64,000 nt of DNA from Pontibacter anaerobius (GCF_026241195.1 NZ_JAPFQO010000002.1:372001-436000); one strand, 5' to 3'; shown: positions 37,677 through 47,186, counted from the first letter of the stretch. Notes: generated by a model from the letters alone, not told the origin. Numbers and translations: made by a program.

Positions 37677-37713
37677 GTTTCTTTAATAAATTCGTTAGCA
37701 GGTTAATTAGAAA

Positions 37714-38859
37714 TTACTTCTTGCCTGTGGCCTTCGGCTGGTCCCCTTCCGGAGCGCCTACCTGTACTTTGGCACCCTGGCGAAGCCTCTGAATACCCTC
37801 CACTACAATCTGTTGGCCTTCTTTAAGACCCTCGCGTACTACAATGTTGCTATTAAATCTGGTGCCAAGCTCCACGTTCTGTTGCACAGCCGAGTCGCCC
37901 TGCACCACGTAGACAAAGAACTCCCCGAGCTGCTCCGAAACGGCCTTGTACGGAATCACGATCTGGTTGCCTATGTCCTGATTCAGCACGTTGAGGTTAA
38001 CCGTCATGCCCGGTATCAGCTCCTCGTCAGGATTCGGGAATTGCACCCTTACCGTAGTTGTGCCCGACTGGCGCCCGATAGCCCTGTCTATGGCCAACAG
38101 TTTACCAGAGTGTGGATAGGTTTCGCCGCTGTTGAGCGTAATGGTAAAGAGAGAGTCTGGCTGATCACCTCTCTGAAATTTACTGAAGCGGGCTATTTCC
38201 TGTTCGTTGATGGCAAAGTCCACCGCGATAGGATCCACAGAAGAGATGGTGTTAAGCAAGGGCTGGCCCGGAGATACCTGTGCACCAACCCTAACCTGAG
38301 ATATACCTATTACACCACTAAACGGAGCATTAATAACGGCATAACCGATATCGGTAGAGGCGCTTTGTACCTGTGCCTCTGCAGACGCAACCTGAGCTTT
38401 TGCCGTCTGTACCTCTGTGCGGGCGTAATCTAACTGCTGCTTCGCAATAGCGTCTTTCTCGGCAAGTCTTTCGTAGCGCTCCAGGTCTTTTTGCACGCGG
38501 GCAAGGTTAGCTTTAGCGCTTTGAAGGTTTGCCTGCGCCTGCTGCAGGCCCGCCCGGTACTTGCTCTGGTCTATTTCATAGAGCTTCTGGCCTTTCTTTA
38601 CGCGCTGCCCGTCCTGCACATAAATATTCGTAATGTATCCGGCCACCTGTGGGCGCAGTTCTACCTCCTGTAGCGGTACAACTGTTGCCGGGTAAGTATC
38701 TTGGCCCGTAACATTTTCAGCAGCAACTTTATAGGTGGTTACTGGCACGGCCATGGCTGCTGGGTTCATCTGCTGCTGACCGGCATTATCTCCTCCGCAG
38801 GATGTAAGTATAGTTGAGCCGAGTATGGCTGAAAGCAGCCAAGCGTTTCTATTTTTCAT
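37714..38859 (-). CDS. acrA: RND efflux periplasmic adaptor, lipoprotein
   Basis: 381 residues; membrane fusion protein linking the AcrB-like permease to the TolC-like channel. Lipobox LTSC with lipidated Cys21. Order: barrel-sandwich half (QEVELRPQVAGYITNIYVQDGQRVKKGQKLYEID), a helical hairpin with long heptads (about 105-175), the second lipoyl half (YAVINAPFSGVIGISQVRVGAQV), then the beta-barrel and membrane-proximal domains. Organised as tolC - adaptor - permease on one strand, 22 bases after the tolC-like stop. Confidence 0.93.
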   Translation of the reverse strand: MKNRNAWLLSAILGSTILTSCGGDNAGQQQMNPAAMAVPVTTYKVAAENVTGQDTYPATVVPLQEVELRPQVAGYITNIYVQDGQRVKKGQKLYEIDQSKYRAGLQQAQANLQSAKANLARVQKDLERYERLAEKDAIAKQQLDYARTEVQTAKAQVASAEAQVQSASTDIGYAVINAPFSGVIGISQVRVGAQVSPGQPLLNTISSVDPIAVDFAINEQEIARFSKFQRGDQPDSLFTITLNSGETYPHSGKLLAIDRAIGRQSGTTTVRVQFPNPDEELIPGMTVNLNVLNQDIGNQIVIPYKAVSEQLGEFFVYVVQGDSAVQQNVELGTRFNSNIVVREGLKEGQQIVVEGIQRLRQGAKVQVGAPEGDQPKATGKK

Positions 38860-38881
38860 TCTCTTTGTTTCTGTGATGATG

Positions 38882-40213
38882 TTATGGGTTGATGTCGATG
38901 TTGCCCAGCGCTCTTTGGTAATCGAGCTTGCTTGCCAGCACGTTGTAAAGCGAATTGTAGTAATTCAGTTGCGTGGTGCGCAGCTCCGATTCCGCCACGA
39001 TGAGGTCAACATAAGCCTTTACTCCCTCATCGTACTGCAGCTTGATGATATCGTACACCTCTTGCGCCATTTCCAGATTTGTCTGCAAGGTGCGCCACTC
39101 TGTATAATCGCTCTTATAGTTGGCCAGCGCAGTTTGGTATTCAGTGTTAATGGCTTTTCGGGTATTCTCGATCTCAATATCAAGCCGATCTTCCTGCAGC
39201 TGCGCAATCCTCAGGTTTTGAATTCTTCGGGTGCCCTGGAAAATAGGGACAGAAACCCTTAAACCAACGGCTGAGGTGGGGTATGACTGGGAGTAGAGTT
39301 TAGAGAACTGATCGTTAAAGAAGAGCCAGTTATAGTTGCCGAAAGCTGAAACCGTAGGCAGGAAGCTCCATTTGTTGTAGGCGGTGTTTAGCTGTAGCAG
39401 TTGCTGCTGTGTTTGCAGTTGCTGCAACTCAACCCTGTTCGCGAACTCAATCACCTCTGATGTATCCACCAATACAGCCTGCTCCATTTTATCATAGGCA
39501 TACACCAACTCTACTTCCTGCTCTATTGGCAACCCCATCAGCTGCTTCAGGTATGCAACTTTTGCCTTAATCCCCTCCTGAGCCCGCTTTATGTCGCTGC
39601 GGATGTTAGCCAGGGTAATGGCGGCCCGCTGATAATCGGTTTTATCCACCAGACCCACTTCATACCTGCTTTTGGCATCGTTATACTGCTTTTCCTGGCG
39701 GGCCAGATTCACGTTCAGAATCCGGAGCTGCTCCTGCGTAAGCAGTACATCATAGAAGGCCTTGCTTACCTCTACCACCGTGTTAATCTTGGTGTTGAGG
39801 GTTTGCTGGTCCAGTTGCAGCCTGCTGAAACGTGCGGCTTTGGATGCTAGTAACAACTCACTGCTGTACAAGGTCTGATTCGCCTCCAACAGCACATTAG
39901 ACGTATACTTCTGGCCCAGCGTAATGATCTGGTCTCCGAAGGGCTGCTGCTGCAGCTTTATGTTGTGGGTGCCACCATAAGTAGCGTTTAACTGCGGGAA
40001 CCAGCCCGAAAGGTTTGCTTTTATCTCCCGGTCGCCTATGGCCTCATCCAGCAGGGCCTGCTCCACGGCGGCCCTGTTCTCCAGCGCATAGTCTACGCAC
40101 TGCTCCAGTGTCAGGCTTTCAGCTGTCGGCGGGGTCGCTGCCTGTCCTAGCGCGAGGCCAGGACTAAACAGAAATCCTAGCATCCAGGGCCTAAAACGTT
40201 TTATGAATTTCAT
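38882..40213 (-). CDS. tolC: TolC-family outer membrane efflux channel
   Basis: 443 residues from the chosen start. Signal peptide KFIKRFRPWMLGFLFSPGLALG; an ATG at 40243 would add ten residues ahead of it without a signal and is disfavoured. Two repeated OEP domains with long amphipathic helices: LTLEQCVDYALENRAAVEQA (start of repeat one) and YDEGVKAYVDLIVAESELRTTQLNYYNS (end of repeat two). First structural gene of the tetR-regulated efflux operon, which reads tetR, tolC, adaptor, permease. Confidence 0.92.
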   Translation of the reverse strand: MKFIKRFRPWMLGFLFSPGLALGQAATPPTAESLTLEQCVDYALENRAAVEQALLDEAIGDREIKANLSGWFPQLNATYGGTHNIKLQQQPFGDQIITLGQKYTSNVLLEANQTLYSSELLLASKAARFSRLQLDQQTLNTKINTVVEVSKAFYDVLLTQEQLRILNVNLARQEKQYNDAKSRYEVGLVDKTDYQRAAITLANIRSDIKRAQEGIKAKVAYLKQLMGLPIEQEVELVYAYDKMEQAVLVDTSEVIEFANRVELQQLQTQQQLLQLNTAYNKWSFLPTVSAFGNYNWLFFNDQFSKLYSQSYPTSAVGLRVSVPIFQGTRRIQNLRIAQLQEDRLDIEIENTRKAINTEYQTALANYKSDYTEWRTLQTNLEMAQEVYDIIKLQYDEGVKAYVDLIVAESELRTTQLNYYNSLYNVLASKLDYQRALGNIDINP

Positions 40214-40392
40214 TCTATAAAATTGATATACTTGGTGTTGCAAATATGCTTTTATCCTAAGCAGCCTCTATCGAGTAGAAATGTAAAGGTGTCTGCCATG
40301 CCGGTTTTCTCATAGTGGTTGATCATGCTGATTTAAGAGTTAAAAAACAAATTGAATGTAAATGGGGAGTCTCGCGTATTGTGAAGCAATGT

Positions 40393-40965
40393 TTACCTGT
40401 TTCGCATGCCGTCCCATAGTATAAGCGGGATCTGCTCCAGCTCACCATCCTGAAGTGTAAGCCTGCCCGAGGCCTGTATCTTTACGGTGGAGATGATGTT
40501 GCTATGGGCCAGAGTTCCGAGAATCTTCGGGCTAACTGGTCTGAGATGGCCTTCTTTGATGCCACGCTCAAAAAAGCGGAAAAGCAGCCGGTGAAATTCA
40601 TCTTTCCCAAACTCATCTTTATTGGTGTTATAAGGCGAGTTAACAAACTGCTCAAAGAAACGCAGTATACTAGGCTTTTCAGTGTAGTAGGTAAAGAGGG
40701 CGTACCATAGATTAAAAAAGCACTCTTTAAAGGAGATGTCGGTGCAGTCCTCGTGCTTAACGATTTCGATAACCTGCTGCTGTATGTAGTGGTAGAGCTC
40801 ACAGATTAGCTTTTCCTTGCTGTCGAAATAATGGTAGATGGTGCCTGCCGCCACACCCGCTCTTTTGGCAACCATGCTCATAGGGGTGCCATGGAATCCT
40901 TTCTCTTTGACCAGCTCCAGCATACTTTCAAAAATTGCTCTCTTCTTATCTGCTATGGGTTCCAT
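40393..40965 (-). CDS. TetR-family repressor of the efflux operon
   Basis: 190 residues; N-terminal HTH (about 10-55) with MSMVAKRAGVAAGTIYHYFDSKEKL, C-terminal helical ligand domain. It lies directly upstream of, and on the same strand as, the tolC-adaptor-permease genes (180 bases), and is most likely their local repressor and its own. Its promoter region carries the palindrome and promoter entered below, which support autoregulation. Confidence 0.92.
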   Translation of the reverse strand: MEPIADKKRAIFESMLELVKEKGFHGTPMSMVAKRAGVAAGTIYHYFDSKEKLICELYHYIQQQVIEIVKHEDCTDISFKECFFNLWYALFTYYTEKPSILRFFEQFVNSPYNTNKDEFGKDEFHRLLFRFFERGIKEGHLRPVSPKILGTLAHSNIISTVKIQASGRLTLQDGELEQIPLILWDGMRNR

Positions 40966-40980
40966 GTATGGTTGTTAATT

Positions 40981-40992
40981 GAATGTTCATTC
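40981..40992. promoter_or_regulatory. Perfect palindrome GAATGTTCATTC, candidate TetR operator
   Basis: Five-base half-sites GAATG / CATTC with a 2-base centre, similar to palindromes bound by TetR-family repressors such as TGAATG-type sites. It sits between the tetR start codon and its -7 element, at the predicted transcription start, the right place for autorepression. Confidence 0.6.
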
Positions 40993-40998
40993 GGTTTG

Positions 40999-41029
40999 CA
41001 AAGATATAGCGGCTCGTTTAAGTGCCAAA
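40999..41029 (-). promoter_or_regulatory. Bacteroidota promoter of the tetR efflux operon
   Basis: Minus strand: TTTG (41029-41026), 19 bases, then TATCTTTG (41006-40999). Both elements and the spacing match the phylum's primary sigma consensus (TTTG -33, TAnnTTTG -7). This is the best complete promoter in the window. Confidence 0.75.
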
Positions 41030-41118
41030 AGAATACATTATTTAGCGTAGGAGCAGCTGCACCCTTTTATACTTTGGTTAAATCTTCTGAAGCCTAAAAT
41101 GTTTAAGCTATTGTAAAA

Positions 41119-41586
41119 TTACGTAGCAGGTTGTTTTTCCTGTAGGCGCTCTATCCAGAAAATCAGAAAAAGCGCGACTAGGTTTATCCCAATATATTTC
41201 TGTCCCAGATCAGTCTCTATGCTGAAATGAAAAGAGGATAGGGCTATCCTGAACTTAAAGATCCAGCTGCCAACCAGATCCATGCCTATGCCAACCCTGA
41301 GGCCGGCCACATACTGGAAACTAATAGACCCAAAAGAGAAATACAGCACCTGTAGCACCTGATTTACAAGGGAAAGTCGCAGTCCCCGCTTTCGGTTACG
41401 GAAAAGTACGCGTCCGCAAAGTATGGAAAACACATACAGCAAACCGGCAAACACCCCCATGCGCAACACCTGCTGGGTCACGGTTATATCGCCGTTCAAC
41501 ATGACCAAAATGGTGAGTACAAGGCCCAACAGGCCACCCAAGATCTGATAAATGGCCATTGCCTTAACCTGGTTGTTGCTGCTCAA
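41119..41586 (-). CDS. Uncharacterised four-helix membrane protein
   Basis: 155 residues, strongly hydrophobic, with about four membrane segments: AIYQILGGLLGLVLTILVML, LRMGVFAGLLYVFSILCG, SLVNQVLQVLYFSFGSISFQ and YIGINLVALFLIFWIERL. I do not recognise the family. A single gene with a candidate -7 element TACTTTTG on the minus strand at 41650-41657. Confidence 0.75.
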   Translation of the reverse strand: MSSNNQVKAMAIYQILGGLLGLVLTILVMLNGDITVTQQVLRMGVFAGLLYVFSILCGRVLFRNRKRGLRLSLVNQVLQVLYFSFGSISFQYVAGLRVGIGMDLVGSWIFKFRIALSSFHFSIETDLGQKYIGINLVALFLIFWIERLQEKQPAT

Positions 41587-41649
41587 TGTATTTTATACTT
41601 TAGGATGGATGCTGAAGCAACAGGTTTAATTGTAGCTACAACAGTTTGG

Positions 41650-41657
41650 CAAAAGTA
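41650..41657 (-). promoter_or_regulatory. Candidate -7 element TACTTTTG
   Basis: Matches TAnnTTTG on the minus strand 63 bases upstream of the membrane-protein gene; no clear -33 TTTG. Confidence 0.35.
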
Positions 41658-41780
41658 AATAATTTAAGCTTCTAAAACGGTCCTAGGGATAATTTATAAG
41701 ACGAAAAGTGGCAAGAGCCAGACGAAGAGCAAAAGGATTCAGGCTAACAGCAGCTACAGACAGTGTGGCTAAGCTTCTGA

Positions 41781-42518
41781 TCATACTTGCCCAAGCTGCA
41801 TAAATACTGGGAAGCGGAGGCCTATGCTCTTATCGGATGGCCACCGGTTTTGTAACAGCCCTTCGAAAGCAGGTATAGGCGATTCACCGTTCTGCCGCAG
41901 GTAATGCTGTACGCTGGACCACGAACTTAGGTAGCCTAAAAACTGCTGCCGCGTCCAGTCCACCGCTATATTTAATTCAGGAGTTGTAGTTTCTTTAAAT
42001 GGGAAAGGAATGGAGGTATACTTTTCGTCGATGTAACGACGCTCCGCATCCCAGTACGGACCTAACGTATGCGCGTAGAACTGCTGAATCAAGTTATTTA
42101 GCCCCTCATCATCCGTTTGCAGCAGGCCATAGCCCCAGATCGCCAGCCAACCATGAGGTCTTAACATACGTCGCACTTCCTGGTTAAACTTGTCGAACTG
42201 GAACCAGTGCACCGCCTGGGCCACTGTAACCAGATCTATACTTTTGTCGGGTATGGGTGTGCTTTCAGCGGGACAGGTGAGGTAGGAGATATTGGGTAGT
42301 TTAGGCGCATGCTGCAGCTGCGCCGCGCTGATGTCAGATGCGTATACTTTTTTATACACTTTTGCCAGCACTGCCGCCACCTGCCCGTTGCCGGTGGCGC
42401 AGTCCCAGGCTGTGTCTTTTGGTATGGGCAGGCTGTAAAGGAAATCATACAGCTCCTGCGGGTAATGCGGCCTAAAAGCGGCATAAGCGGCAGCCTGTAC
42501 AGAGAAATTATCCTTCAT
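41781..42518 (-). CDS. Class I SAM-dependent methyltransferase
   Basis: 245 residues, cytoplasmic. Motif I AWDCATGNGQVAA (SAM glycine loop), motif II YASDIS with the acidic ribose contact, VTVAQAVHWFQFDKF (the AVHW segment is typical of a group of small-molecule methyltransferases related to TMT-type and UbiE-like enzymes), and RRMLRPHGWLAIWGYG. Substrate unknown. It is 25 bases downstream of the dipeptidase gene on the same strand and may be read with it. Confidence 0.88.
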   Translation of the reverse strand: MKDNFSVQAAAYAAFRPHYPQELYDFLYSLPIPKDTAWDCATGNGQVAAVLAKVYKKVYASDISAAQLQHAPKLPNISYLTCPAESTPIPDKSIDLVTVAQAVHWFQFDKFNQEVRRMLRPHGWLAIWGYGLLQTDDEGLNNLIQQFYAHTLGPYWDAERRYIDEKYTSIPFPFKETTTPELNIAVDWTRQQFLGYLSSWSSVQHYLRQNGESPIPAFEGLLQNRWPSDKSIGLRFPVFMQLGQV

Positions 42519-42543
42519 TGCCCATCCTTTCTAAAAGTATAGA

Positions 42544-43731
42544 TCAGCCTGCATTGGCTTTGAAAACTCGCAGGAAATTCGCACCGAGAATCTTTTTGAT
42601 GTCTTCTTCGCTGTAGCCGCGAGCCAGCAGTTCTTTGGTGATTACCGGGAAATCCTGCACACCGTCCAGCTGTTTCGGGGAAGAGGAGATGCCGTCAAAG
42701 TCGGAGCCGAGGCCAACGTAATCCACGCCTACCAGCTTCACGATGTGATCCAGGTGGTCCAGGAGCAGGGAGAGGGGAGGGCGCAGGTCCTGGACAGCAA
42801 CCGGGTAGTTTTCCGCCAGAAAATCCATGATGGCATCGTTCTTCCATCCCTCATTCTTCAGCGAGTCGATCTCGCTCTTGTGCTCTTTCCCGAAGTTATC
42901 GATGCGGTTGGTAAACTCAGGATCCAGGAAACCGGAAAAGAAGTTGAGGTGCACAACGCCGCCATTCTTTGCTACTGCTTTGATCTGCTCATCTGTCAGG
43001 TTGCGGAATACGGGGTTAATGTCGTGAACACAGCTGTGCGATACCAGCACAGGTTTTTTGGTGACAGCCATTACGTCCCAGAAGGTTTTCTCCCCTACGT
43101 GGCTCACGTCCACCATCATGCCCAGCTCGTTCATGCGGTGCACCACTTTTTGCCCGAATTTGGTCAGGCCTTTTTTGGAGTTGGGCAATTTCCCGGAGCT
43201 TTCGTCCAGGGCAGAGGTGGCCCAGGGCGTGGAGTTGTTCCAGGTGAGGGTCAGGTAACGGGCACCCCGCTTGTGCAGCTGTTCCAGCTTTTTCAGGTCG
43301 CTTTCAATCATGTGGCCGCCTTCCACACCTATCAAAGATGCTAATTTGCCCTCCTGTACCGCCTGCTTTATGTCCTGGGTGTTGTTGGCCAGCATCATTT
43401 TGTCAGGGTGGCGCTTCACTATGGCCTGCAGGGAGTCTATCTGCTGGTTGGCATACTTAAATGTGCCGGTTTCATCACTCCATACAGAAAAAAACTGCGC
43501 ATCCACACCACCTTCCTTAAAGCGCGCCAGGTCGGAGTGCGTTTTTCCGCGGAGGTCCAGAGAAATATCCAGCCCCTCCATCACCGAGATAAGCACATCG
43601 TTATGGGTATCAATAAGAATGGCTTCTTTGTGCAGTTGCTTGTAATCCTGTTCCTGTGCCAGTAAAGTATGGCTGCCAAGTGTCAGGCCAATGGCTGCAG
43701 CGATGCTTAAGTATGCGTGGGGCTTTTTCAT
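42544..43731 (-). CDS. Secreted membrane dipeptidase-like metallopeptidase (M19)
   Basis: 395 residues, TIM-barrel amidohydrolase hydrolysing dipeptides. Signal peptide MKKPHAYLSIAAAIGLTLGS ending LLAQ. The HxD metal motif DTHND places His43 and Asp45; GVEGGHMIES supplies the bridging Glu, and DVSHVGEKTFWDV and PVLVSHSCVHDI contribute the two distal metal-ligand histidines. GVDYVGLGSDFDG is the C-terminal signature. Extracytoplasmic, likely in peptide or dehydropeptide turnover. Confidence 0.93.
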   Translation of the reverse strand: MKKPHAYLSIAAAIGLTLGSHTLLAQEQDYKQLHKEAILIDTHNDVLISVMEGLDISLDLRGKTHSDLARFKEGGVDAQFFSVWSDETGTFKYANQQIDSLQAIVKRHPDKMMLANNTQDIKQAVQEGKLASLIGVEGGHMIESDLKKLEQLHKRGARYLTLTWNNSTPWATSALDESSGKLPNSKKGLTKFGQKVVHRMNELGMMVDVSHVGEKTFWDVMAVTKKPVLVSHSCVHDINPVFRNLTDEQIKAVAKNGGVVHLNFFSGFLDPEFTNRIDNFGKEHKSEIDSLKNEGWKNDAIMDFLAENYPVAVQDLRPPLSLLLDHLDHIVKLVGVDYVGLGSDFDGISSSPKQLDGVQDFPVITKELLARGYSEEDIKKILGANFLRVFKANAG

Positions 43732-43835
43732 GTATCTGAAGAATAAAGTATAAACGACACCAGCAGTATGCCTGCTCTACCAGTCTTTAGTTTCTTAAAT
43801 ATACTTTTTTTGCCGGAAAATTCGAAATGAAGGAT

Positions 43836-44642
43836 TTATAGAAGTATGGCCTTGATGAAAGCGGCGGACTGACTTAATACTACATACTTGGCTTCGCGGT
43901 GAGGAGAATGGCCGATTTCCGGAATAAGGAGCTGCTGCGCCGGCCCCTGCACTTGCGTCTCAATTGCTTCAACCTGGGCTTGGGTCCCATACTCATCAGC
44001 CTCTCCCTGGATCACCAGCACCGGGCAACGTATGGATGGCAGGTAATGCTCGATGTTCCAGTTCCTGAAATTTTCTGAAAGCCACGTATCGGCCCAGGCG
44101 TGGAATACGTCATCCGTTTTGTCGCCATGGTATTTCTGCAGCTTCTCCGGCAGGTTGGTGGTTTGGTAAGCAGTAACGGCTGCCCGAATCCCTGCTAAGG
44201 TCACTTCCTCCACAAATACATGCGCCCCTTCGGTGATGATGCCTGCAATACGGGATTTATATTTTGCCGCCGCTATCAGGGCTATACTTCCGCCATCGGA
44301 GTGGCCGAAAAGTATGGCTTTGGTTACCTGAAGCTGCTCCAGTAATTGCTCCAGCACATCCGCCTCTCGCTCAAGGTAATCCTGCCCACGTTTTATACTT
44401 TGGAAAGGGGACGATTCACCATAACCCTGCCTGTCGTACACAAGTGCGGAACAGCCTGTTGCCTTCGCCAATTGCTCCGGGAAATCGCGCCATAGTTTGA
44501 TGCAGCCCAGCGAGTCGTGCAGGAATACCAGTACAGGCTTATCTGCCACTGCCTTAGCACCCGGGTAAAGCCACTTCAGATGCAGGGTGGCCTTTTCTAT
44601 AAGTATACTTTCTTCTTTGGTTGAGAGGGATTTTTGCGGCAT
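43836..44642 (-). CDS. Alpha/beta-hydrolase
   Basis: 268 residues from the ATG at 44642 (MPQKSLSTKEE). A longer start at 44708 would run through the terminator of the next gene, so it is rejected. Fold motifs: LVFLHDSLGCIKLWRDFPEQLA oxyanion region, LVYDRQGYGESS, nucleophile elbow GHSDGGS, VIQGEADEYG with the acid, and EIGHSPHRE with the catalytic His. No signal peptide. Substrate unknown; resembles proline iminopeptidase/lipase-like hydrolases. Confidence 0.88.
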   Translation of the reverse strand: MPQKSLSTKEESILIEKATLHLKWLYPGAKAVADKPVLVFLHDSLGCIKLWRDFPEQLAKATGCSALVYDRQGYGESSPFQSIKRGQDYLEREADVLEQLLEQLQVTKAILFGHSDGGSIALIAAAKYKSRIAGIITEGAHVFVEEVTLAGIRAAVTAYQTTNLPEKLQKYHGDKTDDVFHAWADTWLSENFRNWNIEHYLPSIRCPVLVIQGEADEYGTQAQVEAIETQVQGPAQQLLIPEIGHSPHREAKYVVLSQSAAFIKAILL

Positions 44643-44697
44643 AAAAGTATAAGTATGGTAATAGAACCTGAAATTAGCACCTGGATGTGCTAAAACA

Positions 44698-44731
44698 AAA
44701 ATCCCCACCCGGAAAACCGAATGGGGATTTT
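44698..44731 (-). terminator. Terminator of the S46 peptidase gene
   Basis: Ten-base-pair stem AAAATCCCCA / TGGGGATTTT around a GC-rich 14-base loop, just past the stop codon. Confidence 0.8.
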
Positions 44732-44746
44732 ATACTTGCCGCTAGC

Positions 44747-47026
44747 TTAGATAGTAGCTTCGGCCTTTTCTTTTTTCTTCTTCTTACGGTCTTTCTTCTT
44801 GTCTTTTTGGGATGGCTCCTTTTTGCGTGCATCCACCTGCGGCAGGCCGGATGTATCATCCGTCACCAGCGTCATTTCCTCTATCAGGTGACCGGCGCCG
44901 GCAAATTTGTCCACGATGAACAGCATGTAGCGCACATCCACCGAAATGTTACGCACCTGGTCCGGGTTGTACACGATGTCGCTCATAGTCCCTTCCCAGT
45001 TACGGTCGAAGTTGGTGCCGATCAGCTGTCCGTTGGCGTTGATTACAGGTGAGCCGGAGTTACCACCTGTAGTATGGTTAGACGCGATGAAAGCCACTGG
45101 CATTTTGCCGTTCACACCATAGCGGCCGTAATCCTTCTTCTCGTATAGTTCACGCAGCCTGGCCGGGATGGCATAATCCTCGGCTATGCCGGAGGCGGCT
45201 TTCTCCATCACGCCTTCCAGGGTAGTGTAGTAAGTATAATGCACCCCATCGATCGGGTTGTAAGGCTCCACTTTACCGTAAGCTACGCGCAAGGTAGAAT
45301 TGGCATCCGGGTAAAACGTCTTGTCCTGCTGCATCTCGCGGAGCCCCGCTACATACGTGCGGTACAGCAGGCTCAAGTTATCGTTCACAGAAGTATACGT
45401 TGGCATTACATTAACGCGGTAATAATCTGCCACACTGCTGGCCAGCGCAAAAGCCGGGTCGTTCTTAATGGCGTCTTTCCCTTTCTTCGCATCTGCCAAA
45501 ACGCTCTTCACGCCAGCCTCTGAGGCAAAGGCAGACTTGGCGAATACATCCTCCGCATACTTGGCGAAGTCGCCTTTATACTTGCTGCGCACCATGTTAA
45601 AGATCTCCGGGTGCAGTTTCTGGTCGATGTTGTTGTAGTACAGACTCAGCAGGGCGGCAAACACCTTCTTGTCTGACGGGGCATTGTAGTCTTTAAAGAA
45701 ATCCGCTGCATACTTCTCCAGCTTCACCACCTGTGCGTCAATATCGCTCTGAGGCGCTTTTTTAGCCAGCATGCTCTGCAGCGTGGTAAAGTTGTTGGCC
45801 AGTTTCACGATCTCAACACCATATACGGCTTCGTTGATGTAATCGCGAGAGATAGTGATGCCTTCCAGCGCCTTGTAGTTCTTGTCGAACTCAGCTAGCA
45901 GGTTGCCATACTTCTGTTGGCGCGATGCGTCGGTAGCCACCCACTGCGCGAATTGCTGCTCCAACTCCTCCTTTTCGGCTATGGCGTTTGCCTTCTGTAT
46001 ACCGCGGTTCTCACCGATCCACTTTTTCCAGTAGTTGGCGATGCTGGCATACTTGGCGGCATACTTAATGCGCACCTCATCAGAGGCTTTCATGTCCTTG
46101 TCCAGGATATTCAGCTTGGTCTCGCGGATGTTGATCTTGGCAGGGTTAGATACCTCGTAAATCTCCCTCACGGCCTGTGACGTCAGGTACTCGTTCGTAC
46201 GCCCCGGGAAGCCGAACACCATGGTAAAGTCACCTTCCTTAACCCCATTCAGGGAGATTGGCAGGTGATGCTTTGGCTTGTAAGGCTTGTTCTCAGGAGA
46301 ATACTCTGCTGGCTCGTTGTTAGGGCCGGCGTATACACGGAACAGGGAGAAGTCGCCGGTATGGCGAGGCCACATCCAGTTATCCGTATCACCACCGAAC
46401 TTTCCGATAGATGATGGCGGTGCCCCCACCAGGCGCACGTCCTTAAACGTCTCGGTGACGTACATATAGTACTCGTTGCCATAGAAGAACGGCTTGATCA
46501 CGGCGTTGTAATGTGTGCCGGCAGTGGCCTCCTTGCTTACCTTGGACATGTTGCGCTGGATAATGGATTCGCGCTCCGCCTCGGTTTTAGCACCTTCTGT
46601 GCCTGCCATTACCTGCTTGGTCACATCTTCCATACGCACGATAAAAGTGGCGGTAAGACCAGGGTTCGGCAGCTCCTGCTCCCGATTCATGGCCCAGAAG
46701 CCCTCTGTCAGGTAGTCGTTCTCCACGGTGCTGTGCTGCTGCACCTGGCCGTAGCCGCAGTGGTGGTTGGTTAGCAGCAGGCCCTCTGGTGAGATCATTT
46801 CGCCGGTGCAAAAGCCTCCGAAAGAAACGATTGCATCTTTCAGGCTCGACTGGTTGACATTGTAAATGTCATCGGCCGTGAGCTTCATGCCCTTGTTCTG
46901 CATCTCTGCTTCGTTCAGCTGTTTCAACAGCATCGGCAGCCACATGCCCTCATCCGGGCGAGCGGTAGTTATGCCAATGCTCAGTAAAGCAGCCGCAAAA
47001 AAAGATAATATGCGTTTACTGATCAT
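44747..47026 (-). CDS. S46-family dipeptidyl peptidase, DPP11-like
   Basis: 759 residues; periplasmic serine exopeptidase releasing dipeptides from peptide N-termini. Signal peptide to about residue 21. Catalytic His in LLTNHHCGYG (HH at 88-89), Asp in GGDTDNWMWPRHTGDFSLFR, Ser657 in GGNSGSPV. After the Ser, GTNFDRNWEGTMSD has Arg where DPP7 has Gly and DPP11 Arg, which sets preference for acidic P1 residues, so Asp/Glu-releasing activity is likely. The C-terminus is a Lys-rich tail KKEPSQKDKKKDRKKKKK with no sorting domain. Own terminator. Confidence 0.93.
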   Translation of the reverse strand: MISKRILSFFAAALLSIGITTARPDEGMWLPMLLKQLNEAEMQNKGMKLTADDIYNVNQSSLKDAIVSFGGFCTGEMISPEGLLLTNHHCGYGQVQQHSTVENDYLTEGFWAMNREQELPNPGLTATFIVRMEDVTKQVMAGTEGAKTEAERESIIQRNMSKVSKEATAGTHYNAVIKPFFYGNEYYMYVTETFKDVRLVGAPPSSIGKFGGDTDNWMWPRHTGDFSLFRVYAGPNNEPAEYSPENKPYKPKHHLPISLNGVKEGDFTMVFGFPGRTNEYLTSQAVREIYEVSNPAKINIRETKLNILDKDMKASDEVRIKYAAKYASIANYWKKWIGENRGIQKANAIAEKEELEQQFAQWVATDASRQQKYGNLLAEFDKNYKALEGITISRDYINEAVYGVEIVKLANNFTTLQSMLAKKAPQSDIDAQVVKLEKYAADFFKDYNAPSDKKVFAALLSLYYNNIDQKLHPEIFNMVRSKYKGDFAKYAEDVFAKSAFASEAGVKSVLADAKKGKDAIKNDPAFALASSVADYYRVNVMPTYTSVNDNLSLLYRTYVAGLREMQQDKTFYPDANSTLRVAYGKVEPYNPIDGVHYTYYTTLEGVMEKAASGIAEDYAIPARLRELYEKKDYGRYGVNGKMPVAFIASNHTTGGNSGSPVINANGQLIGTNFDRNWEGTMSDIVYNPDQVRNISVDVRYMLFIVDKFAGAGHLIEEMTLVTDDTSGLPQVDARKKEPSQKDKKKDRKKKKKEKAEATI

Positions 47027-47186
47027 GTGATAAGTATAGATTGGTTTTTGTTTTTAACCCTTAAAGTTAACCATTTTTAGCCGATGATGTATGGGCAGGC
47101 ATTAAAAGTGATTATAGGAGCAGGAGAGACGGCATGCTTAGTTCTGGAAGAAGCTGTTTTGTACTTATAAACCGAGCGAGATTTAA

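Noticed and set aside
43836-44708. ATG at 44708 as the start of the alpha/beta-hydrolase
   Set aside because: The extra segment overlaps the terminator of the S46 gene; the ATG at 44642 is preferred.
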